DNA from: Glandiceps talaboti
Taxonomy: Eukaryota > Hemichordata > Enteropneusta > Spengelidae
DNA length: 62,000 nucleotides
Reading direction: 5' to 3'
Assembly (NCBI RefSeq): GCF_964340395.1
Contig: NC_135554.1
Coordinates: 4,537,975-4,599,974 of the forward strand
Below the pieces are notes generated by a model. The model did no database searches, had not been told where the DNA came from, and was given only the letters and a program-made list of their open reading frames with translations. The position numbers and the translations under genes are program-made. Positions 27,747 through 39,860 of this stretch are shown piece after piece. Position 1 is the stretch's first letter, and each line of letters begins with the position of its first letter.

Positions 27747-28257
27747 ATGATACACGTCGTGACGTAACGTAACGGAAAGAGAAACAATACAACTCACATG
27801 ACTCAAATGTATCCAATTTACCTATGTCGTCACCTGTTTCACATCATGACCATCATGCATCATGACACGTTCCATGCAAGTGCGAATGTTGACATGAAGA
27901 GCACCCTTATCATATTTCAGTCTGCGCAAAGAGTAGTCTATGATGTTCCAGATAAAAAGTGCATCATATACGTGGTTAGTGTTTACATGTAAAATGATCA
28001 TGGTGAAAGCTATCATGATACTCAGCCTTGAATTCTTTGGACTCGTTCATCACGCTGGTGGCAGCACCTATTAGGCTTATCAAAGTACAAAGTTCTTTAG
28101 CCATGACATTGATAACTCAATATATTAAACTCAAAAGGAGTATGGCATTAATGACACAATCAATACTTTCATCCAATATAAGACTCTAATAGCAATATAT
28201 AACCAATCACATATCTCCTTCAAAATCACACGATCCATGATAGATTAATACTCCTAA
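27747..28257 (+). repeat. 510-bp dispersed repeat, copy 1
   Basis: This segment is almost identical to the reverse complement of 57275-57787. Across the 64-codon window I could compare, only two residues differ. Both copies end at the same places: ATGATACACGTCGTGACGTA at one end and an AGGAGTATTAAT-type block at the other. I see no long terminal inverted repeats and no coding capacity, so it may be a SINE- or MITE-like element or part of a segmental duplication. Confidence 0.85.
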
Positions 28258-28434
28258 AGACTTTGACCTCCCCTCCCCCAGAGATAGTAAGACAGCCGGG
28301 TGACCAAGGCAAGAAAAGGGTGAGTCACAGTCGGAAAAGACCTCGGACTGCGATCTCCCCAACAAAAGAAGGACCTTTTCCTGCCTTCCCTTTCCCCCAC
28401 CCTATTAAAGGTACCCCGATTGTCGAAAGGTCAG

Positions 28435-29892
28435 GTGCAGTGTCCCTTGCCGGATTGCAGAAAGATAAACAGGAACCAGAGAAGCCACACCTTTTCTTCC
28501 CATCTACCTGCACCTCTTCGAGCATATGAGACCAGCATGAATGCAGAAAGTGTAATGAGAGCGTTAGAAGCACTATCCGGTTGGCTGGTTGATGTTCCGT
28601 GTCTAGGGCCTATACACGACCTTTTGGCTTTCTATAAGGAATTTGGGCAAAGCCTAGTCCCAGAGAATGCCCAAATTTCAGACCATTACCATACCATTAT
28701 GCACCAGTTGTGCAGAACATTAAATTGGCAAGACCACCCCCAATTTAGTCTGCAGCGCCCAAATTCACTAGTCATACTGGTTCACTGGAGAGTGCTGCTG
28801 ATATTGATGGGGTTCTTGTCCCCAATACAACGGCGGATGTTCAGACAGATGTTGGACACCCAGGAGAAAGTAGAGGGAGATATATCCGTCAGTATGGACA
28901 CAGAATCCTTAGACATATCTTCATCATCCACTAGTGAACACCCAGCAGGCATATCCACAACTGGTGAGTACCCCAATCCCCTTGTTGTTACCCCATCAGT
29001 GTCTTCTGAGCCGATTGCACAGAATCTGTCTACCCCTGATGATGGAGTTGACCTTTTGGAGGTGTATGATACACATTTCCATTTGGATCGTATCCAATCT
29101 AGTTGGGGGCGGAGGGATGACGTGCCCCAAGACTCAGAGGATCTGATAGCACGACAACGAGAACCCGAACCGGACCACCCAGTACATCTACTGGGCGGTG
29201 TGGAAGTATTCTGCGATCCCAGCAGATTTCGGGAAATAGGGCCCCCCAACCATCGCTGGAAGAAGGCTGTAGGACTACACCCCAAACATGCCAGTAAAAT
29301 ATCTAAGAAGCAGTTCAAGACGTTCCGTAGGTTGATGGATTCCAGCAATATCGACGCTGTGGGTGAAGTAGGTCTAGATTACACAACACCTGAATCTGCT
29401 TGGCCAAAACAGAAGGAACTTCTAGAAGAAATCCTACAGCTGCTTCAAGAAAAGTCTGTCTCAAAGCCCCTAGTGCTGCATATTCGAGGAGGTGATGGAG
29501 ACCCTTATGGTCATAAACCTGGTGAGGAGGTATTACAACTGGTACGTAAGTACTGTCCCAGGGAACAGTTCATACATTTCTATTGCTTCTCTGGGGATGC
29601 ACCACAAATTCAACTCTGGCTGACCCACTTTCCAAATACTTATTTTGGGTGTACAGCCAGTGTAAGGCATGCCACGCCCCTTCAGGTATTCGCAATATCA
29701 CAAATACCTGAAGATCGCCTTATCTTGGAGACAGACTCACCCTATTTTCCCCCTCCCAATTGTCCTAAACCAAACTCTCCCCAGTATATAGGAAGTGTTG
29801 GGTTTTTAATAGCCACAATTCGGGGCAGTACTCTCCATGAACTACTCCCTATCACGGTGAGGAACACCCGTACCCTTTATGGCTTCCTGTAG
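28435..29892 (+). CDS. TatD-family metal-dependent nuclease ORF with an N-terminal C2H2-like finger
   Basis: The frame stays open for nearly 490 codons to a TAG at 29892. All TatD catalytic motifs are present; residue numbers count from 28420. They are DTHFHLD (H219, H221), GEVGLDY (E316), LHIRGG (H354), IHFYCFSGD (H386) and LETDSPYFPPP (D439). TatD enzymes are TIM-barrel metal-dependent hydrolases acting as DNases or exonucleases; this resembles the TATDN2 group. At the N terminus CPLPDCRKI...RSHTFSSH gives C-x4-C-x9-H-x4-H, a zinc-finger-like motif. The start is uncertain. The first in-frame ATG is at 28537 and would lose the finger. An AG at 28433-28434 could be an acceptor joined to a small exon at 28282-28319 (GTGAGT donor), implying further upstream exons. 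No intron interrupts the domain. A 510-bp repeat ends just upstream, and tandem repeats and a probable LTR follow, so it may belong to a mobile element. Confidence 0.8.
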   Translation: MQCPLPDCRKINRNQRSHTFSSHLPAPLRAYETSMNAESVMRALEALSGWLVDVPCLGPIHDLLAFYKEFGQSLVPENAQISDHYHTIMHQLCRTLNWQDHPQFSLQRPNSLVILVHWRVLLILMGFLSPIQRRMFRQMLDTQEKVEGDISVSMDTESLDISSSSTSEHPAGISTTGEYPNPLVVTPSVSSEPIAQNLSTPDDGVDLLEVYDTHFHLDRIQSSWGRRDDVPQDSEDLIARQREPEPDHPVHLLGGVEVFCDPSRFREIGPPNHRWKKAVGLHPKHASKISKKQFKTFRRLMDSSNIDAVGEVGLDYTTPESAWPKQKELLEEILQLLQEKSVSKPLVLHIRGGDGDPYGHKPGEEVLQLVRKYCPREQFIHFYCFSGDAPQIQLWLTHFPNTYFGCTASVRHATPLQVFAISQIPEDRLILETDSPYFPPPNCPKPNSPQYIGSVGFLIATIRGSTLHELLPITVRNTRTLYGFL

Positions 29893-29949
29893 ATTATAGG
29901 TCCCCCTATTTGTTTGGTAAGGGGGGAAGAAGGGAAATTAGGTTTATTA

Positions 29950-30560
29950 TGTAACTTACACCTGTGGTGTGTCGTGACACTTGGTGCCTTCTTGGAGGTA
30001 AAAAGTTGTACATTGACATACTGTGGGGGTAAAAAGTTGTACATTGACATACTGTGGGGGTAAAAAGTTGTACATTGACATACTGTGGGGGTAAAAAGTT
30101 GTACATTGACATACTGTGGAGGTAAAAAGTTGTACATTGACATACTGTGGGGGTAAAAATGTATGATAAATGACTCATTATGTGACTTACACTTGTGGTG
30201 TGTCATGACACTTGGTGCCTTCTTGGAGGTAAAAAGTTGTACATTGACATACTGTGGGGGTAAAAATGTATGATAAATGACTCATTATGTGACTTACACT
30301 TGTGGTGTGTCATGACACTTGGTGCCTTCTTGGAGGTAAAAAGTTGTACATTGACATACTGTGGGGGTAAAAATGCATGATAAATGACTCATTATGTGAC
30401 TTACACTTGTGGTGTGTCATGACACTTGGTGCCTTCTTGGAGGTAAAAAGTTGTACATTGACATACTGTGGGGGTAAAAATGTATGATAAATGATTCATT
30501 ATGTGACTTACACTTGTGGTGTGTCATGACACTTGCCTTCTTGGAGGTAATAAGTGTATA
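29950..30560. repeat. 31-bp and 107-bp nested tandem repeats after the TatD ORF
   Basis: Five copies of a 31-bp unit (GTACATTGACATACTGTGG plus GGTAAAAAGTT) start near 29998. They are embedded in a larger 107-bp unit repeated from about 30181 (starts at 30181, 30288, 30395, 30502), with a diverged copy at 29950. The larger unit contains the palindrome GTGTCATGACAC. Short minus-strand frames here are repeat translations. Confidence 0.92.
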
Positions 30561-31162
30561 TCTACAGACTGCTGGGGTAAGGGTGCATAATACATATCCA
30601 AAAATCTGATTACTGTGTTAGTACACAGTCATTGGCCCTGAGATCTTCTTAGGAGGTGGAACAGATAACCAATGGCCGCATACTAACCCAACATGTTTTT
30701 AGTTAATAGCTAGGGATGGCACTAATCAAGCCAGGGGACCAAAACATTCAGTTAAAATCCCTAGTTAAGGTATTATGTTCAGTATCAATAAGGTAGCTAG
30801 TCACTATACTATAAGTTGATGGCTAGTTAGTTAGAATTATTTGTACCCCATAAAAGTTGAGGTAAATAATTTCAGTTTAATACCCTGATAAGGACATCAA
30901 GGTAGCTAGTCATTATACCATAAATTGATGACTAGTTAGTTATAATTATTTGTACCCCATGAAAGGTGAGGTAAATAATTGGATAGCTGTTTTAACATAG
31001 CTAGCTCAGTATAACCGCTGGTACCTTGTTTCAGGCACTATGTTTATAGACTAGTAGCTCTTCCATCTCCCCTAGTAACAGTCCCTGGTGGATATTCTTA
31101 GGCTATTTCGCTCCCACAAGATCCCCCCAGGGTCCAGCCCTATTTAAATGAAGTTGGGGGAG
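30561..31162. repeat. Internal region before the LTR with an imperfect direct repeat and polypurine tract
   Basis: A segment of about 90 bp (AAGGTAGCTAGTCA ... TTTGTACCCCAT ... GAGGTAAATAATT) occurs twice, near 30790-30872 and 30898-30980. The purine-rich AAGTTGGGGGAG at 31151-31162 directly precedes the LTR, as expected of a polypurine tract. No coding frame is recognised. Confidence 0.6.
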
Positions 31163-31442
31163 TGTTGTATGAACGGTTTCTAGTGCCCCTCTGCAAACCG
31201 TACTATAGCAATAATGGAACAACCCATCAGGACGCCATCAACGATAGAGGACTGACTGGTATATAAACGTATCACCCTGGTAAATCCCGTAGGACGGATT
31301 ATACTTATAGCAAGTGTTGATGCAAGACATACGAAGTAGTAATTCAAGCCTGCATCAACACAGCCACACCAAAGACGAAGTTGTTTAGCCTGACGTTAGT
31401 CAGTTCAGGTAAGACAACATAACCCCGGCTTTGATTACAACA
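31163..31442 (+). mobile_element. Probable LTR (3' or solo) of an LTR retrotransposon
   Basis: The 280-bp segment starts TGTTGTA and ends TACAACA, a 7-bp inverted TG...CA terminus. It is preceded by a polypurine tract and carries a TATATAAA box at about 31259-31266. No primer-binding site follows it, so it is a right-hand or solo LTR. The matching left LTR is not in the window. The family is not determined. Confidence 0.6.
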
Positions 31443-34400
31443 CTATTATATGATGATGCTGTGAGACAGTGTTACATGTAAAGTTGAGACTCATAGCTAT
31501 AACCGTATCTAATACCACATCTGGACAAAGAGATTATCTGGATTGTACCTACCTAACCATGCTAACTTTGCAGCTCGCTGCAGCGATTACCTTAGGTAAG
31601 ACTAAACACACAAAACTGACTATGCGAGCGATTTCCGCGTACAGCCGAGTGTGATGTTTCCCCATTCCAACACTCGGACTACTTGCGTCTGTGACGGCCG
31701 AAATTTCTATTGACTTGTAGTGAGTTTTTTCTCCTCCTGATTTTTACGTCCGTCGAAGATGGGTTAGCTAGTTATATTTACTTTTACGTGCACTGTGTTG
31801 TTACACTCCCACTAACACTCCGACTAGTTGTGAAAACCACAAAGTGTTTTCACTGATATGGAACGTTGGTAGCGTGCACGTGGTGCCACTCCACTGCTAC
31901 AGGTGCGAGGTGTACTGCTACCGGAATTGCGTAATTTCGTGCTGATTACAATTAGTATTAGCCCAAAGAATTTATACTGAATTTCACTAACCTCCCCATT
32001 GCTTCGAACCAAAAGGCCGCCGTCCAAACCAGCAGGTTTTGAAAAAAAAAAATTCACGGACTTCACTGAACAGGTGCCTCCACCCATCTTTAAATTTCCC
32101 GCCCATGTGGCGTAGCCACATCACACGGTTGGTGCAGAAGTTGTCAATCCGTACCACTACTCCAACTCGCCCAATTCACCCTGTCACCACTTTAATTCAA
32201 TTTGAAACTTTATTTATTGGTATTTTCTGCAGTTACAGCAAAATTCAAGGAATTTTGCCTGCTAAAGCAAATTCAGAAGCTTTCCTTTGTTCAGTGCAAA
32301 CATTCTATGAATAAATTAGCGCACATAGTGCAGAATAAATTAAAAACTCAGTCCTCAGCTACTGCTTTCAATAGCAGTTTTCCTCATCCGCTTGCCTTAA
32401 ATTCTTTTTTTTATCCCAAGTTTACCTATTAAAATAATTTGCCCGTGTTTCTTTACATTGTGAAACCAAAATTACAGGTAAATAAAAATATTTCCTATTC
32501 TGAAAAATAATTTAGAATTTCACCCCCCCCCCCCAACACCACCACCACTGCAGGAGAGTAGGTACATTTAATTACTCTAAGTCAAAACAAATTATTACAC
32601 TATTTCATTAAAGTTTTCAAAATGTTAGTGCGGTAGCAAGCAACCTTCCCTGTCCTTGACCCATTGTTCAGTGCCATTGCAATTTTTATTCAAGCTTGTT
32701 TCTAGTTAAATTAGCATGTTACTAGTTAAGGAAAAGCAGGTTGGTGACCCTTTCACTTAGTTAGAGCTGACAGGTGGGTATTTTTCTTCTTGCTCATACT
32801 GTGGGTCACAAAGTGACAAAATGTACACCTTTACATTGCCTGTGATGAATCTTCTTCATGGGCCTGAACAAAGCTCCCTGTTTGGAAATATGGAGTAACC
32901 TACTTGGTGATTTTTCCCTTAACTAAATTATTCTGTCCATCCCACTGTCTGAGAGAATTTATCAAAATGTATAGTGACTGCCAATTACCCTCGTTTCAAG
33001 TATTAAACAGAGGGTGTAACCTACCTTGGTTGTTTGCATTCAAGAGGTTGGGAAATGGAGGTCACTTCTTCGGGAGGGCTATATTTTAGAAAATGGGATG
33101 GGGGGGGGGGTCACATTTTACTTTAACTCATTGTGTAATTTTGCTTTTGAGGGGAATTTGTCATCGTACTACTGCTACCACATCAGTTAGGGAGAGGGTT
33201 AGGGTAGGTTGGTACAGTAATATCAGATTATGTCAATGAAATCACTGCTGACAACCATGTATGATGTACTGTTAATTGTCAGGTGTGATGTGAGGAGAGA
33301 CGTCAAAGTGGGTCTCACAGCAGTAGAATAGGAACAGTTGATCTAGATATATTAGGAATAATGCTGTTGTTGAGATGTCGATCTCCACTGCAGCTCAATG
33401 GACACATTCAATACTTCAGTCCATGTTTTTTGTAGGCTCATGAATTTTAATGAGTACTTGAGTGAAAAAAATTGCTCTTGGTCAGTTCAGCATAGTAATT
33501 CATTGACAGTTAAGAAATCGTTTTTGTCGACTAAGCAAACCATATTACAATTTTTGACATGATATATATCCGAATGAATGATAGATTTTTGTCCACATTT
33601 TCCTGAAATTTTGGACTGATTTTTTTGGGTTGTGAAAATTACAGTAGCAGAGGTCATAACACAAGTCAAAATCTAGTATTGCACAATAACATCAATTTTT
33701 CAATAGATGAATTTAAAAAATCAGCACCATGCGATTTTAGAAGAGATTCAAACAATTAAAAATCTCCAATAACGCAAGTAATGCAAAGATAAACATTTTG
33801 AACCAAGGGATTGTAGGGGTCCAAACTTGATATTTGAATCTGAATACTATGTTGGATTTCCTATAGAAAAACAATTGCTATATGTTCTTATATGACCACT
33901 AAACTTTCGATCAGGTTCAAATTTTTCAAATGCACACCTGTCTGTCTGAAAATTCATAAATAGAAACCAACGAGGTACCATTGTAAACCAGCATATTTTA
34001 CCATGTACACCTACATAAATATGTACCTCTATCTTCGTTATTTTGGAACTATTATACACAATACATACAGACTGATTTATCAGTTGCTTTGCCAAAAATT
34101 AGTCTTTAATTTCATCAAAGCTCTATGGCAAATAAAGTGAGAATTTTAAAATATTACGTAGATTTCACCAAACAAATAATGCTATTGACAGGTCACTGAT
34201 ATGCCCCATGGGCGATCACCATGGTCAGTGCACTCCATGTCAGAAAAAATTGATATTCTTTTCTCTAAACTTTGCAACATTGTATACCATTGTATAATCA
34301 ATCAATACTGTAGCTGTCAATCAAATATTGCTGACTACATGCTTTGCAGAATACTGGACAAACACTGGGCCACAGTACTCATTGCCAAAAATATTGGGAG

Positions 34401-35257
34401 TGTGCCAATCTAGTGTTTGGATGTTGATGTTCTGGCTGTAAAATCAGCCACTGAGATCTATAAACAAGTATTGATTAATGAAGTGTCGATTTGTCAGCCA
34501 GCTATATGTATGTCTGATTATCATGATACAAGTACACAGGCAAACAACACAGAACTCTAACTTCCTGTACACTTTGATAAATGTCTGACCCAAATCACTC
34601 CAAGCTGCATATTATTCTTCATCAAGGAACATTTTTTGAAGGATTTAGGAATGCAAAAGCCCTGACAGTTGTTGAGTACCAAGTGATAATAATTATCTAT
34701 AAGCATTTGTCATTGATTACTTAATGTTCCACTTTTGATGTTGATCTTTTAATTTGTTTGTCGTTTCAGATAAAAGGATATAGATGCACCAATGAATGAT
34801 AATCAATCAAGAAATTTCAAACATCTTTCACAAAATTGAGAGCAACCTGAAAGTAGATGAAGTTTTGAGACAACCAAGATAAGTTCTGCTAATTGTTACA
34901 TTTGGCATTCTCAACCATTAAAGCTTCACTCTAGTCAGATTGCACATACACAAAACTGATTTAAGCCCACTAGATGTTAGAATTATTTGATTGATATGTG
35001 CATGTAATGTTTGTCAACTGGAGTTGTGTCTTGACCATGACCTTCAAATCAGGTCAGACACTAGTAACTTTCAAGTTTAAATATGGAAGTGGACAGTATT
35101 TTTTGAATTCTCTCACATTATTAATTTGCTAAAGCACACACAGTAGAACACTAGCAAATATGTCCAGACTGTCAAATCTATGAAAACCAAAAAATCAATA
35201 GACAATGTTTAAATTTCACATTTGGGAAATTGTTGATGTGCATATAATTGTAATTAT
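31443..35257. other. Non-coding region right of the LTR
   Basis: AT-rich DNA with a C-run near 32522-32535 and a copy of the dispersed G-tract repeat at about 33035-33345 (AATGGAGGTCACTTCTTC, G-run, GTCACATTTTACTTTAACTC, TGCTGACAACCATGT, TGTGAGGAGAGA). Short frames have no recognisable domains. A possible signal-peptide-like first exon at 31558-31595 is discussed under rejected items. Confidence 0.5.
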
Positions 35258-36868
35258 TATTCATGTTGGTTTGCATGGTGCATCACCTGGATGGCTGCAT
35301 ACAATAAAAGAATCAAACAAATTTCCACAAATGTGGTAGATTTACCCATCCTCTGCTCTTTGCATTTTGACCGATACCTTTTACCTCTCCTTGCAAAATC
35401 AAATTCCATTGAGAACAAATGAACATGTAATTGGCTAGAAAGATGCAGTGAAATAAATACAAATTTCACCAGTCATGTAGCATATTATTTTGAGTGTGTC
35501 AGATAAAAGTTAATGACATGAACATAGAGACAGATATACATTGGATGTAGGGCATTATTGGGACAATACTTTGATAGTTGCCTTTGAAGACATATCGGAA
35601 TAAGAAGACATATATGATGAACTCTTTCACACTGAATCATGCATATCACTTCAAAAAAAACTTCCACAACTTCACCAGTATGGTCAAACCCTCGGTTTTT
35701 ATGGCACAGCCTGAATGACAATATATATTATTTAATGCATCAGTTGTTGATCACTTTGGGTAAACCTTTTTTGATGCAAGTGTACAGGAGAACCAAACAT
35801 CATTAAGTCCAGTAAGAAATTGTAATACATTCTGTTTTATCAATAAGTTTTGACAGACCCACAGTTTATATAAACACATCACCCTCTGGTTTGTATTGTT
35901 GGTAGGTTGATGAGTTGGTTATTTTGTTTATTAGTTGGATTTGTCATCATTATGTTGGTTGGTTGGTTGGTCGGTTGGTCGGTCTGTTGAAGTGGTTGGT
36001 TGGTTGATATTTTTTTCATCTAGGTTGGTTTGTTGTCTGCATTATTTGGTTGTCTTTTGGTTAAGTCATTTATTATTTTGTTTATAGTTGCTTTGTAAGT
36101 TGGTCCTTTGAGGTGGTTGGTTGGTTGGCTGGTTGTCTAGTTGGTTAGCTTGTCAAGTTCGTTTATTTGTTGGTTTTGTGGGTCACAAATATTGGTGTAC
36201 ATCAATGATGCATTCATTGAATCAGATTAGAGGTTGCTGTGAATATGTACACCATGGGTTGGTCAGAATTCACCAATAACACAGAATGTACAGTTGCATT
36301 TTCCTTTTTGGCCTCTGTGATGTGTGGTTTTTCTGTTCACTTCTACCAACTTCAATGAAAAAAATGTTCATTCAAACTGATCAAGATCTGATACCTTTGA
36401 TATCCAGATATGTTGGCCGTCAGGCCAGGCCATACAAATTGAGGGGGTAACCATATTGGTGAAGTTATGGAAGGGTTAAATGAACTGATGTGCCCGATTC
36501 AGTGTGAGAGAGTTTGTCATATTGCCATCTCTTTCTGATATATCATCAATGCCAACTGTCAATGTATTGAAACGATAATGTCATATTTCCTATATATATC
36601 TGTCTCAATGTTCATGGCATGAACTTTCATCTGACACACCCAAGGTAACTTGCTCCACGATTGGTGAAATTCATATTTATTGCACCACTTCTTTTTTGCC
36701 AATTTCATGTTTATTTTTTGTCAATGCAAATAGATTTTACATTGAAAAGTGAAAAGTACTGGTCACAATGCAAAGGATGGAGTATGGATATATCTGCAAC
36801 ATTTGTAGCCATTTCCTTGTTTCATTTAGCAATGCAGTCATCCATGTATTGCTCCATGTGAACTGAAG
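35258..36868. repeat. 1.6-kb imperfect palindrome (two inverted arms of about 555 bp)
   Basis: The left arm 35258-35815, read on the minus strand, aligns along its length with the right arm 36315-36868 read on the plus strand. Shared blocks include TATATCTGTCTC-ATGTTCATG, ATCTGACACAC, GATTCAGTGTGA-AGAGTT and ATACTGGTGAAGTT/ATATTGGTGAAGTT. By eye about three quarters of bases match. The spacer of roughly 500 bp is rich in GGTTG units. Weak open frames in both arms translate similarly only because the arms are homologous. Confidence 0.75.
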
Positions 36869-39860
36869 TGAGTATTTCATTAACTGTTTCCTGTTGTCCA
36901 GCCACAGTTAACTTAATGATCAATCTCAAAGTATTGATCATAATTTGCATACTGCTCTGCAGACTATTGTTTTTTATTCACAAACCACTGTGAAATTCTT
37001 TGTTCATGAGTTTGCAAAATGCTGTCTGCAAGGTGAGTTGTTTTCACTCTCTGGCCAGCTTTGCAAAGTGTTCATCTTGTGTTAATTGCCAGCTGGGCAG
37101 CATGATATTTTGAAGATATTGAATGACCTATCATTCATAAGATCTCTTATGTTCATCAGTTATAAACTTATGTCCAAGACAGAATGGTAATCTGCAGATA
37201 ATCAATGTATTGATTAGAATCGTTTTATTGTTTTAGCCTGATCATAACATGTATTACAATGTGCATACTTCTATTTCTCTCTCTTTCTACTCGGACAACA
37301 CAACAAAATCAAAATGTGCAATAGATGCCAACCAGAATTCAAATATGCTACAAACTATATGAAAAGGTATTTATAGCTGATTTTTGTTTCATATATTTTC
37401 TGATACATCTCTTTCTTACTTTCTAAACCTGTGCTAATCTTTGTTAGGTTTTTCATGATCAACACACATTTCTGTTATGCTCTGTACCACAGTTGATTTT
37501 GATTTGATTGTCTGATTGAAAAAAAAAATTAAAATGAGTTGTCAAATGACCAACCAGCCTTCAAAATAAAAATACATACAAAACATGAGGTCTCTATTAC
37601 TTTTTTGTCATGCATCCTCAATGACACACAGCTGCCAAAATTGGTGTCCACAGCCCTTCTGCTCATGACATGTCCCTCCTTAATGAACACATTATTTTAG
37701 AATGCACATGGCTTGTTATGTCTTAATTTCTGCATTCATTGATATATAGGTGTTAATGATTTTTTAATTCTAGGCATCAACATCCCCCTGACCAAAGCAC
37801 CTCAAGTGTGAAGTATACGTATGCCCAATATTAGCTACAGTTGCTGCAGAAATACAATCCATAGACTTTGATCCATCACCAAGAACATGTCAAAGTCCAC
37901 AGTAGAGTAAATATTGTACTGAAGGAGGAAGAAGTCAAGACTACAATGTATGATTTTGCCATTTTATCACCAAGAACACTTGTCGCAAACCACCACAAGG
38001 TGTAAATGTTGCACAGGAAGAGGAAGTCTACCAGTTACTTTCCGGGTTGGTCAGCTTGTCTTGGTAAGAAGTAACAGTCTTTAATGTCTCCAAGTCATTT
38101 GGAAAACTATGTAGTATTTGTGTTAACAATGAAATGTATTGAATGAGTAACCTATGACATAGAGTTAGACTGAGTAAGAACCTGATAAGCTGTAAATTGA
38201 ACAACTTTTATTTCATAATTATTGTTCATTTTGTCGACTTTCATTTGAAGCATATATTCACAATTTGTTAGCAAATCCATACTCAATTCAGGATTATTTT
38301 TATCAAAAATCAAATACAGTATCATCAACAATAATTTCAGCCTTTGAAATGATTATACAAACTGGTTCTAGTGAGTTCACTCAAGTATAGCTGCCCCCCC
38401 CCCCCCCCCCTTCAAATAAAATGTATTTGGCTTGACAAAACGAAACAAGAATGATAAGTGACTATAGCTACAGGAGGTTCAATATTTGAGATTTCTTTTT
38501 AAAAACCATACTGGCTTGAAGATTTTATGGGTTACCTGGTATATGATGTGATAGGGAACATAGGTATTAAGGAATCATTGATTATAAATTCTGAGATATT
38601 TTATAATTTGTAGAAATTACTGTTACTGTACCCTTAAACAGGTGCAATCTGTTTCTCATTTATTCTTGTTGTTATTTAGCAAAGCCCTAATCCCCTGCTA
38701 TGGCCACTGTCTTTTACATGGACTTGACCTGAAGATGAGTGACCTTCGTCAACTCAAAGTTCTGTAGTGCTTGTTTGCATGCGCGCGTGCGCGTGTGTGT
38801 GTGTGTGTGTGAATAACTTAAAGCTTGAAATTACTGGACCTTCTGTTTAAGTTGATATATTTGTTTAGGTGTTACTAGGGTGTCTGCTTGTGAAAATTGT
38901 TAAAAACAAAGTAATTGTGCCAAAGATGTTGATAAGCTTGGGTAAAAAAAGGCTTAGAGTTAATCCAAGACACAGCTTAGTTGATACGTCTTGTACTAGA
39001 CTGCTATAATCCATTTGGTATAATAAAGATGACAACCTATTCAATGAGAGATGATGTGCAAATTTAGTGGAAAAATATGATATCTCATGCGAGGTTTGCA
39101 CCCTAAAGAGACTGACAGATTAGTGTATTTATTGGGGTGTCCAATGAGTCTTAAAGTGCACATTAATGGCTATGTTACAAAATGAGGACAAGAAAAATAT
39201 AGCACAACCACCAGTCTTGGGTATTATTCTAATGTACATGTATGTAATCCCCAGCAACCATAATAATGGCATGTGCAACTTTAAATACTGCAATTATATC
39301 CACTGACAGAATTAATTTCAGTACAGCCATTGTTTACTTAATTATCTTGTTACATTCTAAAACTATTTCTAAAACAAATGCCTTCTCATTCATTGATTAT
39401 GGAGAATATTTGCTGAGCATTTGCATATAAAATACGAATTGCTAGTCATAATTATCGAGAATTTGAATATCATTATCATTTCATTACAATTGAAGAATAC
39501 ATAACCCGTACAAATCTTCAGTGTATTTATTTGGTAGACTTTGTTGCCCAGTCCCTTTGTGTATGCTTTGGTCACCTCAAGTCCAGGCAGCGAACACTAA
39601 CACTAACACTAACCCTAACCCTAACCATTAACCAAACTCATAAATTTAACTAACCATATCTGTAAAGACTAACAAATCATCTTTGGGGTGGTTGTTAAGC
39701 TTACACAAAGAAAAAAGCAACTTGGTCTACCATTTTTAATATAATGATGATTTTCAGGGTGTAATTATTTAAGATACGTTTTGAATTATCATGTCAATTT
39801 TAATTCTACTCAAAGCTTTGATATAGATCAGAATCCCAATGGGTACCACAATATTTATAC
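36869..39860. other. Non-coding AT-rich region
   Basis: No gene is recognised. It includes a C-run at about 38394-38410, a GCGC/GTGT tract at 38781-38812 and a short telomere-like run (CACTAA three times, then CCCTAA) at about 39592-39625. Confidence 0.5.

Noticed and set aside
28420-28422. Start codon of the TatD ORF at 28420
   Set aside because: The codon is TTG, not ATG. A eukaryotic start here is unlikely; the real start is either the ATG at 28537 or in an upstream exon.
29877-30206. Minus-strand frame with repeated QYVNVQLFTP
   Set aside because: It is a translation of the 31-bp tandem repeat.
31558-31595. Signal-peptide-like first exon MLTLQLAAAITLG followed by GTAAGA, 115 bases after the LTR
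   Set aside because: The donor and hydrophobic peptide are suggestive, but I found no downstream exon in the next 8 kb. Too short to support alone.
35257-36861. Two similar small proteins encoded in inverted orientation (35257-35469 and 36661-36861)
   Set aside because: The similarity comes from the inverted arms of a palindrome that also match outside the frames. The frames are short and carry no known domain.
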